Origin: Prauserella salsuginis
GTDB taxonomy: Bacteria; Actinomycetota; Actinomycetes; Mycobacteriales; Pseudonocardiaceae
Length of the DNA: 64,000 bases
Assembly (NCBI RefSeq): GCF_024648885.1
Contig: NZ_JANBBF010000010.1
Location: 744,001 to 808,000, forward strand
Direction: 5' to 3'
The notes under the pieces were generated by a model, which was given only the letters and a program-made list of their open reading frames with translations, had not been told where the DNA came from and did not search any database. Made by a program: the position numbers and the translations under genes. How positions within the stretch are numbered: the first letter of the stretch is position 1; every line of letters starts with the position of its first letter. Shown here one piece after another: positions 53,294 to 61,718 of the stretch.

Positions 53294-54331
53294 TCACCGC
53301 CCCATGACCCCGAAGACGGCGCTGCGGATTCGGTCGGCCGTCGGCAGCACGGCGTCCTCGAGCCCACGGGCGTACGGGATCGGCACGTCGGGCACGGCCA
53401 CCCGCATCGGCGGGGCCGACAGCATGCCGGGGTCCCGTTCGGCCACCCTGGCGATGATCTCGCCCGAGACACCGAACGACCGGTAGTCCTCGTCGACCAC
53501 CAGGAGTCTGCCCGTGCGGCCGACGGATTCGAGGATCGTGTCGGTGTCGAGCGGCACCAGGCTGCGCAGGTCGACGACCTCGCAGTCGATGTCGTTGTCG
53601 GCGAGCTCGTCGGCGACGTCGAGAGCGTGGTGCACCGACAGCGACAGCGTGGCGATCGTGACGTCCGTGCCGGGGCGTGCGATCGCGGCCTTGCCGATCG
53701 GCACCTCGTAGTCCTCCTCGGGGACCGGGCCGACCGAACGCGGGTTCTTCGCCATCCACGGCAGGCCCATGATGCCCTTGTGGAACATGTAGACGACCGG
53801 GTTGTCGTCACGGATCGCCGAGGTCATCAGCCCCTTGGCGTCGGCGGGACTGCTCGGCACGACGACCTTCATGCCCGGCAGGTGCGCGAAGGTGCCCCAC
53901 AGGCACTGCGAGTGCTGCGCACCGTCGGAGTATCCGCCGCCGACCGCGGTCGTCAGCACCATCGGCACCCGCACGTTGCCGCCGGACTCGTAGTGGATCT
54001 TCGCCATGTGGTTGTAGATCTGGTCCATGCAGACGCCGAAGAAGTCGGCGAACATCAGCTCGGCGATCGGCCGCATCCCCTCGACGGCCGCACCGATCGC
54101 CGCGCCGATGAACGCCGTCTCGGAGATCGGGGTGTCCACGACCCGCTGGGGGCCGAACCGGTCGAGCAGGCCCGTAGTCGAACTGAAGATGCCGCCGTAG
54201 GCGCCGACGTCCTCGCCCATGACGAACACGTCCTGATCACGGTCCATTTCCGCGGCGACGGCCTCCACCATCGCCTTCGACGTGCTGAGTCGGCGGGTCG
54301 TGGTCGGCGCCGAGGCGTCGGTGAGCGACAT
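53294..54331 (-). CDS. E1 beta subunit of a 2-oxo acid/acetoin dehydrogenase
   Basis: The ATG at 54331 behind GAGGAGGAG gives 345 residues; an open frame extends 28 codons further upstream into tandem repeats. The transketolase central domain is clear: VMGEDVGAYGGIFSSTTGLLDRFGPQRVVDTPISETAFIGAAIGAA, EGMRPIAELMFADFFGVCMDQIYNHMAK, VGGGYSDGAQHSQCLWGTFAHLPGMKVVVPSSPADAKGLM and the C-terminal LRSLVPLDTDTILESV. This is the AcoB/PDHB family of subunits that pair with alpha to use thiamine diphosphate. Confidence 0.92.
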   Translation of the reverse strand: MSLTDASAPTTTRRLSTSKAMVEAVAAEMDRDQDVFVMGEDVGAYGGIFSSTTGLLDRFGPQRVVDTPISETAFIGAAIGAAVEGMRPIAELMFADFFGVCMDQIYNHMAKIHYESGGNVRVPMVLTTAVGGGYSDGAQHSQCLWGTFAHLPGMKVVVPSSPADAKGLMTSAIRDDNPVVYMFHKGIMGLPWMAKNPRSVGPVPEEDYEVPIGKAAIARPGTDVTIATLSLSVHHALDVADELADNDIDCEVVDLRSLVPLDTDTILESVGRTGRLLVVDEDYRSFGVSGEIIARVAERDPGMLSAPPMRVAVPDVPIPYARGLEDAVLPTADRIRSAVFGVMGR

Positions 54332-54340
54332 TGCTCCTCC

Positions 54341-54411
54341 TCGTGGCTGCGTCGTACGTGGCTGCGTCGTAGTGGCTGTGTCGTACGGGCTGCGTCGTAC
54401 GGGGCTGTCGG
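54341..54411 (-). repeat. 14-15-bp tandem repeat between E1 beta and E1 alpha
   Basis: Four to five copies of CGTGGCTGCGTCGTA or shorter GTGGCTGTGTCGTA units, read on the plus strand, lie between the E1 alpha stop codon (54483) and the E1 beta ribosome binding site. On the minus strand they would give a pyrimidine/purine-patterned leader. Confidence 0.8.
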
Positions 54412-54482
54412 TCATGGCGGGGTGCGCCGGCGACCGGACCTTCGCTGCCGCGCGATGTCGTGTCCGGCAGCGAAGATCCGGC

Positions 54483-55457
54483 TCAGGCGAAGACGAGGTC
54501 GAACGCCGCTTTCGGGTCCGGCGCAGGGCTGCGCCGGGCGAACGCGATCGCGTCCTCGACCCGGTCGGCGGCCTCGGCGGCCACGGATTTGACGGTCGCC
54601 TCGTCGAGCACGCCGTCGCCGCGCAGCTCCTGCTCGTAGGTGGGCAGCGGATCGCGGCCGGGAACGCCGTCGAGGTCGTGCCGGTAGCCCTGCGGGTCGC
54701 CCTCGAAGTGCCCCCAGAGCCGGAGCGTGTGCACCTCGAGCAGGCTCGGCCCCTCGCCGGTGCGGGCCCGGGCGACGGCCTCGGCCGCCGCCCTGTGCAC
54801 TCCTTCGACCGAGTTGTCCTCGACGCGCAGGCCGGGGATGCCGTATCCGGCGGCGCGGTCGGCGTTCGACGTGACGCACGTCGAGGCGCTGCGGGGCACC
54901 GAGATGCCCCACTCGTTGTCCTCGACCACGAACACCACGGGCAGCTGCCACAGCGCGGCCAGGTTCAGCGATTCGTGGAACGCACCCTGGTTGGCGGCGC
55001 CCTCGCCCGTCACGGCCACCGCGACGCTGTCGGTGCCGCGCCGCTGGAACGCCATCGCCTGGCCCAGCGCGGGCGGGTAGCCCTCGGCGATGATGCCGGA
55101 GCACGAGAAGTGCACGTCGGGATCGAACAGGTGCATGTGGCCGCCGCGGCCCTTGCCGAGGCCGTCGACTCGGCCGAAGATCTCGGCGGTCATCCGGTGC
55201 AGGTCCACGCCGTGGGCGATCGCGAAGTGGTGCGGACGGTGGGTGGCGGTGACTGCGTCGGCCGACGTCAGATGTGCGCACACGCCCGCGGCGACGGGCT
55301 CCTGACCCGCCGACAGGTGCATCTCGCCCGGGATCGCACCTGCGCCGATGTCGAACACCGGCTTCTTGTCGGCGTGGTACTCACGCAGGATCGCTTCCTC
55401 GAAGGTGCGGATCAGCACCATCATGCGGTAAAGGTCGAGTCTCGTCGCGGTGTCCAT
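54483..55457 (-). CDS. E1 alpha subunit of a 2-oxo acid/acetoin dehydrogenase
   Basis: The ATG at 55457 with GGAGG upstream gives 324 residues. The thiamine-diphosphate motif GEGAANQGAFHESLNLAALWQLPVVFVVEDNEWGIS (GDG...NN form) is complete, with HRPHHFAIAHGVDL and GHMHLFDP upstream. The sequence is of the AcoA/PdhA type. Acetoin dehydrogenase converts acetoin and CoA to acetaldehyde and acetyl-CoA; pyruvate or branched-chain substrates are alternatives. The order E1 alpha, E1 beta, lipoyl domain is preceded by an IclR gene and lacks E2 core and E3. Confidence 0.92.
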   Translation of the reverse strand: MDTATRLDLYRMMVLIRTFEEAILREYHADKKPVFDIGAGAIPGEMHLSAGQEPVAAGVCAHLTSADAVTATHRPHHFAIAHGVDLHRMTAEIFGRVDGLGKGRGGHMHLFDPDVHFSCSGIIAEGYPPALGQAMAFQRRGTDSVAVAVTGEGAANQGAFHESLNLAALWQLPVVFVVEDNEWGISVPRSASTCVTSNADRAAGYGIPGLRVEDNSVEGVHRAAAEAVARARTGEGPSLLEVHTLRLWGHFEGDPQGYRHDLDGVPGRDPLPTYEQELRGDGVLDEATVKSVAAEAADRVEDAIAFARRSPAPDPKAAFDLVFA

Positions 55458-55620
55458 GCCCGTCCTCCGCAGTTTTCTCATTCGGCCTTTTCATTTGGCG
55501 CGGTGTCGACGTCATCGGCGCAGTGTCGTCGTCGACGCCGAGTGGGTTCGCCAGCAACTCTTCTCGTCCGCGCGGACCTCGGGCAACGGCGCGGATTTCA
55601 GATGCTGATAGGCGGGCCGC

Positions 55621-56373
55621 CTACCGGGTGACGGCGTCGGCCGCGGCGGCACGGGTGACGCGGTGCGCGGCGCGCTGCATCGCTCGCGCCGCCGCTCTCG
55701 TCGCGCGATACCGCCGGGCGGGCAGCGACACCGCGACGGCTCCCAACACGCCGGGGCCGTGGACGACACCACCGAGACAGGCCGTGCCGAGGAGATACTC
55801 CTGGCGGTCGTCGAACACCTCGCCGCCGGTGGCCAGCGTGTGCTCGAGCGTGCGGACGTCGGTGATCGTGTGGGGCGTCAGGTCGGCGAGGTGGTGGCGG
55901 GCGAGGTAGTCGGCGCGTTGGCCGGTCGGCAGCGTGGCGAGGATGCACTTGCCGAACGCCGTGGCGTGCCCTGCCTCGTGGGCACCCACCCACAGGTCGG
56001 CGGTCGGCGTGTCGGGACCGTCGACGATGTCCACCAGTTCGATCTCACCGTCGGTGTAGAGCGCCAGGTAGGCCGCGCCGTGCAGCTCGTCGCGCAACGC
56101 GCGCAGGATCGGGCGAACACGGGTGAGCAGCCGTTGTGACGCATGTTCGGGTCCGGCGGGGCGCAGCCGCTCGCCGAGGACGTAGCCGTCCTCCAGTTTG
56201 CGCAGGTAGCCCTCGTGGACGAGGGTGCGCAGCAGGTGATATGCGGTCGGCAGGGGAACTCCGACGGTGCGCGCGAGTTGCTTGGCGGTGACGGGTCTCG
56301 CGCTCGCTCCGACGGCGTCGAGCAGGTGCAGCGCACGCTGTACCGAGCCGATGAGCGTGGGCCCGTCCGACAC
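55621..56373 (-). CDS. IclR family regulator
   Basis: The GTG at 56373 with GGAGG 9 bases upstream gives 250 residues. An N-terminal winged helix (LIGSVQRALHLLDAVGASARPVTAKQLARTVGVPLPTAYHLLRTLVHEGYLRKL) and the GAF-like effector domain (WVGAHEAGHATAFGKCILA, LGTACLGGVVHGPGVLGAVAVSLP) are typical of IclR. It is placed just upstream of the E1 operon on the same strand, 163 bases before E1 alpha, and probably controls it in response to a carboxylic acid. The C-terminal ~20 residues are Arg/Ala-rich. Confidence 0.9.
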   Translation of the reverse strand: MSDGPTLIGSVQRALHLLDAVGASARPVTAKQLARTVGVPLPTAYHLLRTLVHEGYLRKLEDGYVLGERLRPAGPEHASQRLLTRVRPILRALRDELHGAAYLALYTDGEIELVDIVDGPDTPTADLWVGAHEAGHATAFGKCILATLPTGQRADYLARHHLADLTPHTITDVRTLEHTLATGGEVFDDRQEYLLGTACLGGVVHGPGVLGAVAVSLPARRYRATRAAARAMQRAAHRVTRAAAADAVTR

Positions 56374-56574
56374 GAGTAGCCACCTCCGCCACGTCGTCGT
56401 AGCCGTCGGCCGCTGCCGGGCAGCGGGGTATTCAGGCCGAGATGTCCAGGATGTCCCGAGCGTGGTGCGGCGGCAAGTTTCGGCTGTGGCGCAAACCCGC
56501 AGCGGATGTCGGTGGCAGCCGATACGCTGCTTCGTCGAAAGATCATCGACGAGATCCGATGGGGGAAACCGGAC

Positions 56575-57483
56575 ATGGGGTTCGACAAGCGCGGCCTGCT
56601 GGCCGCGGCGGCCGCAGGCGCGATGCTGGTCACGGCAGCGCCTGCGGCACAGGCGGCCACGCCGGAGCTGCTGCTGGTGCACGGGCACGGCGACCCGGCG
56701 AAGGGCAAGAACTGCAACGGCGCCACGTGGGACGAGGCGATCGACTACTACACGTCCGCGGGCAGTCTGTCGCGTGACCAGATCACCACCGTCGCCTACT
56801 ACGAGGGCAACGGCCCCGGCGGCCCGAACGCCGGCAACTGCGACGCGGTCGTGTCCGCCGCGAGCAAGGAAACGAAGATCCAGTTCATCGCCAGGGACTT
56901 CGCCAACTACGTCCACGACAACTACACCAGCAAGGGCAAGTCGGTGAACATCGCGGCGCACTCGATGGGTGGCCTGGTGACGCGGGTGGCCCTGCTCGGC
57001 ACGGCTGAGGGCTGGTCCGGCTTCCCGTCCTCGATGGACGTCGACAACGTCGTCACGGCGGGCACGCCGCACCAGGGTGTCAAGGAGGACCGCGAGGACC
57101 ACACCGCGCAGTGGGACCAGATGGAGCGTGGCTCGGGCTTCCTCGACGCGCTGCACGCCGACGGTCGGGAGCTCGGCGACTCGTGGACCAACGGCACCGA
57201 CTGGACCGTCATCGGTTCCGCGGAGGACGGCGTGGTCAGCTACAACTCGGCGATCGACAAGGGCAACCGCGCCGACCAGAAGTTCGGTTACCTGAGCCAT
57301 GACTCGGGAACGGAAGCGGTCACCCACAGCGGCATCCGTGAGATCACCGGGCCGCACACCTACGAGATGCACTACTGGCACGACTCCGGCGACCACGACA
57401 CGCACCACACCGACAACGGCTGGGCGCCGCTGAAGTCGATGTACAAGGCGGCGCTGTACAAGGGCGACGATCTGCCCAGGTAA
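56575..57483 (+). CDS. Secreted lipase/esterase-like alpha/beta hydrolase
   Basis: This 302-residue protein has a signal peptide (basic DKRG, hydrophobic LLAAAAAGAMLVTAA, cleavage near AQA at about 27). The alpha/beta hydrolase core starts LLLVHGHGDPAKGKNC and shows the nucleophile elbow AAHSMGGLV, with D in the EDGVVSY region and H in the GPHTYEMHYWHDSGDHDTHH stretch. This resembles actinobacterial lipases of the PGAP1/LipA-like group. The ATG at 56575 with GGGGGAA upstream is chosen; an open frame extends 23 codons upstream. It is divergent from IclR. Confidence 0.82.
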   Translation: MGFDKRGLLAAAAAGAMLVTAAPAAQAATPELLLVHGHGDPAKGKNCNGATWDEAIDYYTSAGSLSRDQITTVAYYEGNGPGGPNAGNCDAVVSAASKETKIQFIARDFANYVHDNYTSKGKSVNIAAHSMGGLVTRVALLGTAEGWSGFPSSMDVDNVVTAGTPHQGVKEDREDHTAQWDQMERGSGFLDALHADGRELGDSWTNGTDWTVIGSAEDGVVSYNSAIDKGNRADQKFGYLSHDSGTEAVTHSGIREITGPHTYEMHYWHDSGDHDTHHTDNGWAPLKSMYKAALYKGDDLPR

Positions 57484-57535
57484 GCCGCTTCCGGCCGGGC
57501 TCCGTCAGGTCGGTGACGGGCGCCGCCCCGCGGAC

Positions 57536-57568
57536 AGGCCCCGCTGACGAGTTCCGCTGACGGGGCCT
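57536..57568 (+). terminator. Hairpin after the lipase-like gene
   Basis: AGGCCCCG (57536-57543) pairs with CGGGGCCT (57561-57568) around a 17-base loop, 53 bases after the stop codon. Confidence 0.5.
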
Positions 57569-57604
57569 CGCCGGGTGGCGGAACCCGGCCGTTCAGGAAC
57601 CCGT

Positions 57605-57715
57605 GGCTCAGATGACCGTCGCTCGGAAATCGCGGCTCACCGTCGCTCGGCTAATCGGATGACCGCGGCTTGGATGACCGTCGCTCGGATAGCCGCGGCT
57701 CGGAAGTCGCGCTCA
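57605..57715 (-). repeat. Imperfect 13-16-bp tandem repeats
   Basis: Units such as GATGACCGTCGCTCGG, AAATCGCGGCTC and GATAGCCGCGGCTCGG are repeated about eight times with changes, directly beside the 3' end of the minus-strand membrane protein gene. No coding content is apparent. Confidence 0.75.
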
Positions 57716-58648
57716 GAAATCGCTGTCGCGCAGGTGCGGGGTCTGCGCGGTGAGCATGTCGAGCTGGCTGCGAACCGCGGTGAACTCCGATTCCCTCCGC
57801 AGGTCGAGCGCGACCGAGCCGGCGCGGTCGGTGGTGCTGGCGAAGGCCCGTTCCGCGGAGGTCAGCAGCTCGGCGATGCGTTCCGAGGTCGCCGCGGGTG
57901 GCGTCGACCCGTGCGCGTGGTCGGACTGCTTTCCGGATTTCCGGGCCGGTGTCGCGGTGCCGGCCCGGCCCCCTGGCGCCAGGTTGTCGCCGAGCCGGGC
58001 CAACCGCAGCGCCTCGCGCAGTTCGTCGTCGAGTGTCGAACCGATGTCCGTCAGCCACTCGCGGCCGGGGCCCGCGGGCAGCGTTTCCACGATCGCGTGG
58101 AACGCCGTTACCGAGTCGACGCAGCGCTGGTAGGACAGCGCCCACCGGCCGCCCGCGAGCAGGCCTTCCGGGGTGTAGGGGTCGGCGGCGCGCTGCGCGT
58201 CGCGGGCGCTGCGCCGTTCGGCCTCGGTCGGGGTGCGCAGCCACGACCGAGCGAAGAACTGCACGGGCAACCCGAGCAAGGCGAACAACACGGCGCCCAT
58301 CGGGACGAACACGATTAGCCCGCCGAGGAAGTTCATCGGAGGCTCGTTGTCGGCACCGTGCTCACCGGGGTTCGCCGCGTACAGCAGCGCCACGACGACC
58401 ATCACGAGCGCGCCGAAGGCGCCGAACACGGCCCAGCCCGCACGCGCGACGGCGTGCACTACCGGGCCGCCCCGCACGGCCATGCGAGCCCGCCAGTCGT
58501 CGAAACGTTCCTGCTGTGCCGTGTCCCCCTGGTGCGCTCCGTTCTCTTGCTGCGCCCGGTTCCGCTGCCGTGCTCTGTTCCCCTGGCGAGCCCTGTTTCG
58601 TTGCTGTGCCCTGTTCAGCTGCCGCGCCCTGTTCCCCGGCCGTGCCAT
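57713..58648 (-). CDS. Membrane protein with N-terminal RARQxN repeat segment
   Basis: The ATG at 58648 with GGAGGAG upstream gives 311 residues. Residues about 5-50 are pentapeptide-like repeats (NRARQ, NRAQQ, ENGAHQ) rich in Arg, Gln and Asn. Two hydrophobic helices follow (about 66-90 and 105-127), then a soluble domain of about 170 residues with HAIVETLPAGPGREWLTDIGSTLDDELREALRLARLG. The function is not known. The repeat DNA (58500-58650) is as repetitive as the protein, so this region may be unstable in length. Confidence 0.75.
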   Translation of the reverse strand: MARPGNRARQLNRAQQRNRARQGNRARQRNRAQQENGAHQGDTAQQERFDDWRARMAVRGGPVVHAVARAGWAVFGAFGALVMVVVALLYAANPGEHGADNEPPMNFLGGLIVFVPMGAVLFALLGLPVQFFARSWLRTPTEAERRSARDAQRAADPYTPEGLLAGGRWALSYQRCVDSVTAFHAIVETLPAGPGREWLTDIGSTLDDELREALRLARLGDNLAPGGRAGTATPARKSGKQSDHAHGSTPPAATSERIAELLTSAERAFASTTDRAGSVALDLRRESEFTAVRSQLDMLTAQTPHLRDSDF

Positions 58649-58808
58649 GCCTGCTCCTCCGCCGTCCCCTGATTCGGACTCCGGGCGGTGGCTCCCGGTT
58701 CCGTCAGTCTCTCCGCTGAGCGTATGTGCCGCGGGCGCGGGCGCGGTGGGCGCGGGCCGGTAGCCGCCGGACGGTGTGCGGGCCTGGGGGAAGGGGTGGG
58801 CGCGACAC

Positions 58809-58843
58809 GGTGAGGTCCCGATACGTGATGCGTACCGGGACCT
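58809..58843 (-). terminator. Terminator of the MFS importer operon
   Basis: TGAGGTCCCGATACG (58809-58823) pairs with CGTACCGGGACCTCA (58829-58843) with one G-T pair and a 5-base loop, 38 bases after the stop codon of the minus-strand MFS gene. Confidence 0.75.
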
Positions 58844-58880
58844 CACCTGCAGTGCCGACCGCCTGCAGTGCCGACCGCCG

Positions 58881-60230
58881 TCAGCCGACCGCTTCGGGTG
58901 TCCGGGATTCGGCGGGCTTCGGATCGCGGGGAACCTTGAGCAGCGACAGCATCACGGCGCACACCACGAGACAGCCGATCGGGAAGAACAGGCCCGCAGA
59001 CACGTTGTCGGCCGTGGCGTTCTGCCCGATCACGTACGGGCCGAAGAACCCGCCCAGCGCGGCGATCGAGTTGATCGCTGCAAGGCCGACCGCCGTCTGT
59101 TCCTTCGACAGCACCCGGGCGGCCAACGCCCAGTACGGTGCGAGGTAGCCCAGCACGCCGACCGCCACCAGTGACAGGCAGATCAGGGCGGGTACCGGCG
59201 TGGTGCGGAAGACGACCGTGCCGATCAGCCCCACCGCCGCGAGGATCATGAGGCCCACGACGTGCCAGCGGCGTTCCCTCGTGCGGTCGGAGTGGCGGGC
59301 GATGAGCAGCATGCCGATCGCGCCGACGACCCACGGGATGATGCCCAGGAAACCGATGTTCGTCGCCGAGTACGACGGGTCCAGCTGCTTGACGATCTGC
59401 GGCAGGAAGAACGTGAAGCCGTACAGGCCGCACGCGGCGAACAGGTTCGCCAGGCCCAGGTACAGCACCCGTTTTTCCTTCATCACGCGCAGCTGTCCCA
59501 GGAAGGTCTCCTTCTTCTCCGGCGCGTAGTCCTTGTTGATCTCGGTTTCGAGCCAGTCGCTCTCCGCCTTCGACAGGAACCGTGCCTGGGAGGGCTTGTT
59601 CGGCAGATACATCAGCACGAGGACACCGATGAGCACCGCGGGAGCACCCTGCAGGATGAACACCCAGCGCCAGCTGGACAGGTCGAACCAGTGGACGTGG
59701 TCGAGGATCAGCCCGCCGGTGAGCCCGCCGAGCACCATCGCGATCGGCTGGGCCAGTGCGAGCATGGCGATCGCACGGCCACGCTCTGCGGGTCGGAACC
59801 ACAACGTCAGATACAGCAGCAGGCCGGGGTAGAGCCCCGCCTCGGCGATGCCCAGCACGATCCGCGCGATGTAGAGCTGCGGCACGTTCTGGATGAAGCC
59901 CGTCACGACGGTGACCACACCCCAGCTGACCGCGATGCGCGCGAGCCAGACCCGGGCGCCCACCTTCTTCATGATCATGTTGCTGGGGATCTCGAACAGC
60001 ACGTATGCGAGGAAGAAGATCGCCGACGCGGTGCCGAACACGGCCGCCGAGATAGCCAACTCGTGTTCCATGCCCAGTTGGGCATAGCTGATGTTCGAGC
60101 GGTCCATGTAGTTGAAGATGTACAGCAGCATGACCAGCGGCAGGACGCGGGTGCTGACCTTGCGGACGGTCCGTTGCCCGATGTCGGCCGCGGTGGTCTC
60201 CGCGCTCGCCGGTGGACGTGTTTCGCTCAT
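58881..60230 (-). CDS. MFS transporter, ACS (anion:cation symporter) family
   Basis: The ATG at 60230 behind GAGGAG gives 449 residues with about 12 hydrophobic segments. LYIFNYMDRSNISYAQ near the first helix and IPSNMIMKKVGARVWLARIAVSWGVVTVVTGF in the loop between 2 and 3 are typical of the ACS family (phthalate, tartrate, hexuronate and similar organic-acid importers). It is the last gene of the operon SnoaL-like, SDR, SDR, FAD dehydrogenase, MFS, so it probably imports the substrate of those enzymes. Confidence 0.9.
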   Translation of the reverse strand: MSETRPPASAETTAADIGQRTVRKVSTRVLPLVMLLYIFNYMDRSNISYAQLGMEHELAISAAVFGTASAIFFLAYVLFEIPSNMIMKKVGARVWLARIAVSWGVVTVVTGFIQNVPQLYIARIVLGIAEAGLYPGLLLYLTLWFRPAERGRAIAMLALAQPIAMVLGGLTGGLILDHVHWFDLSSWRWVFILQGAPAVLIGVLVLMYLPNKPSQARFLSKAESDWLETEINKDYAPEKKETFLGQLRVMKEKRVLYLGLANLFAACGLYGFTFFLPQIVKQLDPSYSATNIGFLGIIPWVVGAIGMLLIARHSDRTRERRWHVVGLMILAAVGLIGTVVFRTTPVPALICLSLVAVGVLGYLAPYWALAARVLSKEQTAVGLAAINSIAALGGFFGPYVIGQNATADNVSAGLFFPIGCLVVCAVMLSLLKVPRDPKPAESRTPEAVG

Positions 60231-60296
60231 GCGTTCTCCTCGTTGAGGCATCGAGTGTCGCCGGGTTCGGGTTGCCGGTCGCGTTCGGTACGGGAT

Positions 60297-61718
60297 TCAG
60301 GAGCCTGCGGCGGCTCCCAGGCCTGCGAGCCGGCCGACGGTGACGGCGCCCGCGACCGCGTTGCCGCCGCCGACGTAGCGTTCGCCGAGTACGCCTGCGC
60401 CCGCCTCGCCCGCGGCGAACAGCCCGGGAATGACATCGCCCCGGACGTCACGAACCCGCGCCTTCGCGTCGATCGCGAGACCGGCGTGCGTGCAGACGAG
60501 TTCCGCGGGCTGCAGCCGCGCGGCGTAGAACGGTGGCCGGTCGATCGGGTCGGGGTCGGCCGTCGACCCCTTGTTGGCGAGCGTCCGGTGCCGGAGGAAC
60601 TCGGGATCGTCGCCTTCCGGTAGCTGTGTGTTCCAGCGCCGCACCGTGGCTTCCAGTGCGTCGGCCGGCATCCCGGCCATGCCGGCGAGTTCGGCGAGCG
60701 AGTCCGCACGGAGCGTGCGGCCCGCCTCGGCCTCGGCGAGCACGTGCTCGGCGTTCCAGTGGGCGTATCCGGGCGGCAGCGACGTCCTGGCGCGCTCGTC
60801 GAACACGGCCCATACCGGCCCGTCCTGGGCTTCGATGATGCCGCCGGACACGGCGTAGGAGGCGTCCTCGTCCATGAACCGCCTGCCGCGGTGGTTGACG
60901 TAGACGCGGGACTTCGGCGGGAACCCGGACTGCCAGTGGTGCAGCCGCTGGAAGTACACGGTCGGCAGGCGCAATCCCCAGCCCTCGCCGGTGACGTCCG
61001 CGCCGACCTGGTCGCCGAGTCGCAGGTGATCGCCCCGGCTGCCGTCGGCGGCGACGACGAAGAGGTCGTCGCCCGCGCGCAGCGCGTCGGGGTAGTACCG
61101 CTCCAGTAGCTGCGGGTCTCGTGCGAACCCGCCGCTGGCCACGACCACCGCACGCGCGGGGACCTCGATGTCGTCGGCGACGACACCCGTTACCCGCCCC
61201 TCGTGCTGCAGCAGTCGCTGCACGCGGGTGTTCAGCACGACCTCGACACCGCTCGTGCGGGCCGCCCTGGCCAGCGCCTGGACCAGGCCGTAGCCCTGGT
61301 CCTTCGGCACGTGACCGCGCCAGACGTCTTCGACACCCGCCTGGCACAGGCCGGGCATGTGCGCGTTCGTCGACACCCTGGCCGGGATCTCGACGCCCAG
61401 TCCGATCAGCCACTCCAGCGCCGGACCGGCGCCTCGGCAGAAGGCGGCGATCAGCCCCGGCTCGAGCTGCCAGCGGTTCAGGTCCATGTAGTGCTGGAAG
61501 AACCGCTCTGGGGAGTCGTCGATACCCAGCCGTTCCTGGACACTCGTGCCGGCCGCGGTGAACAGGCCCGCCGACAGCTGGGTCGAACCGCCGAGTTCGG
61601 TCTCCGATTCGAAGAGCAGCACCGAACGGCCGCTTTCGGCCGCGGACACGGCGGCCGCCAGTCCCGCACCGCCGCCTCCGATGACGACGACGTCCCAGTC
61701 GTCTCGTTCGTCGCTCAC
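60297..61718 (-). CDS. FAD-dependent dehydrogenase (3-ketosteroid dehydrogenase / fumarate reductase flavoprotein-like)
   Basis: This 473-residue flavoprotein starts with DVVVIGGGGAGLAAAVSAAESGRSVLLFESETELGGSTQLSAG (the FAD-binding, GGS..S/A form of the 3-oxosteroid-1-dehydrogenase and fumarate reductase group), and has AVVVASGGFARDPQLLERYY and GLFAAGEAGAGVLGERYVGGGNAVAGAVTVGRLAG at the C-terminus. It likely desaturates a cyclic or dicarboxylate-like substrate; no steroid-specific residue can be read with confidence. Its GTG start overlaps the upstream SDR stop codon by 4 bases. Confidence 0.88.
   Translation of the reverse strand: MSDERDDWDVVVIGGGGAGLAAAVSAAESGRSVLLFESETELGGSTQLSAGLFTAAGTSVQERLGIDDSPERFFQHYMDLNRWQLEPGLIAAFCRGAGPALEWLIGLGVEIPARVSTNAHMPGLCQAGVEDVWRGHVPKDQGYGLVQALARAARTSGVEVVLNTRVQRLLQHEGRVTGVVADDIEVPARAVVVASGGFARDPQLLERYYPDALRAGDDLFVVAADGSRGDHLRLGDQVGADVTGEGWGLRLPTVYFQRLHHWQSGFPPKSRVYVNHRGRRFMDEDASYAVSGGIIEAQDGPVWAVFDERARTSLPPGYAHWNAEHVLAEAEAGRTLRADSLAELAGMAGMPADALEATVRRWNTQLPEGDDPEFLRHRTLANKGSTADPDPIDRPPFYAARLQPAELVCTHAGLAIDAKARVRDVRGDVIPGLFAAGEAGAGVLGERYVGGGNAVAGAVTVGRLAGLGAAAGS

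Noticed and set aside
51018-53486. An 822-codon plus-strand frame opposite recQ and the Vgb-like gene
   Set aside because: recQ and the Vgb-like repeats on the opposite strand carry clear motifs; the antisense translation is low-complexity.
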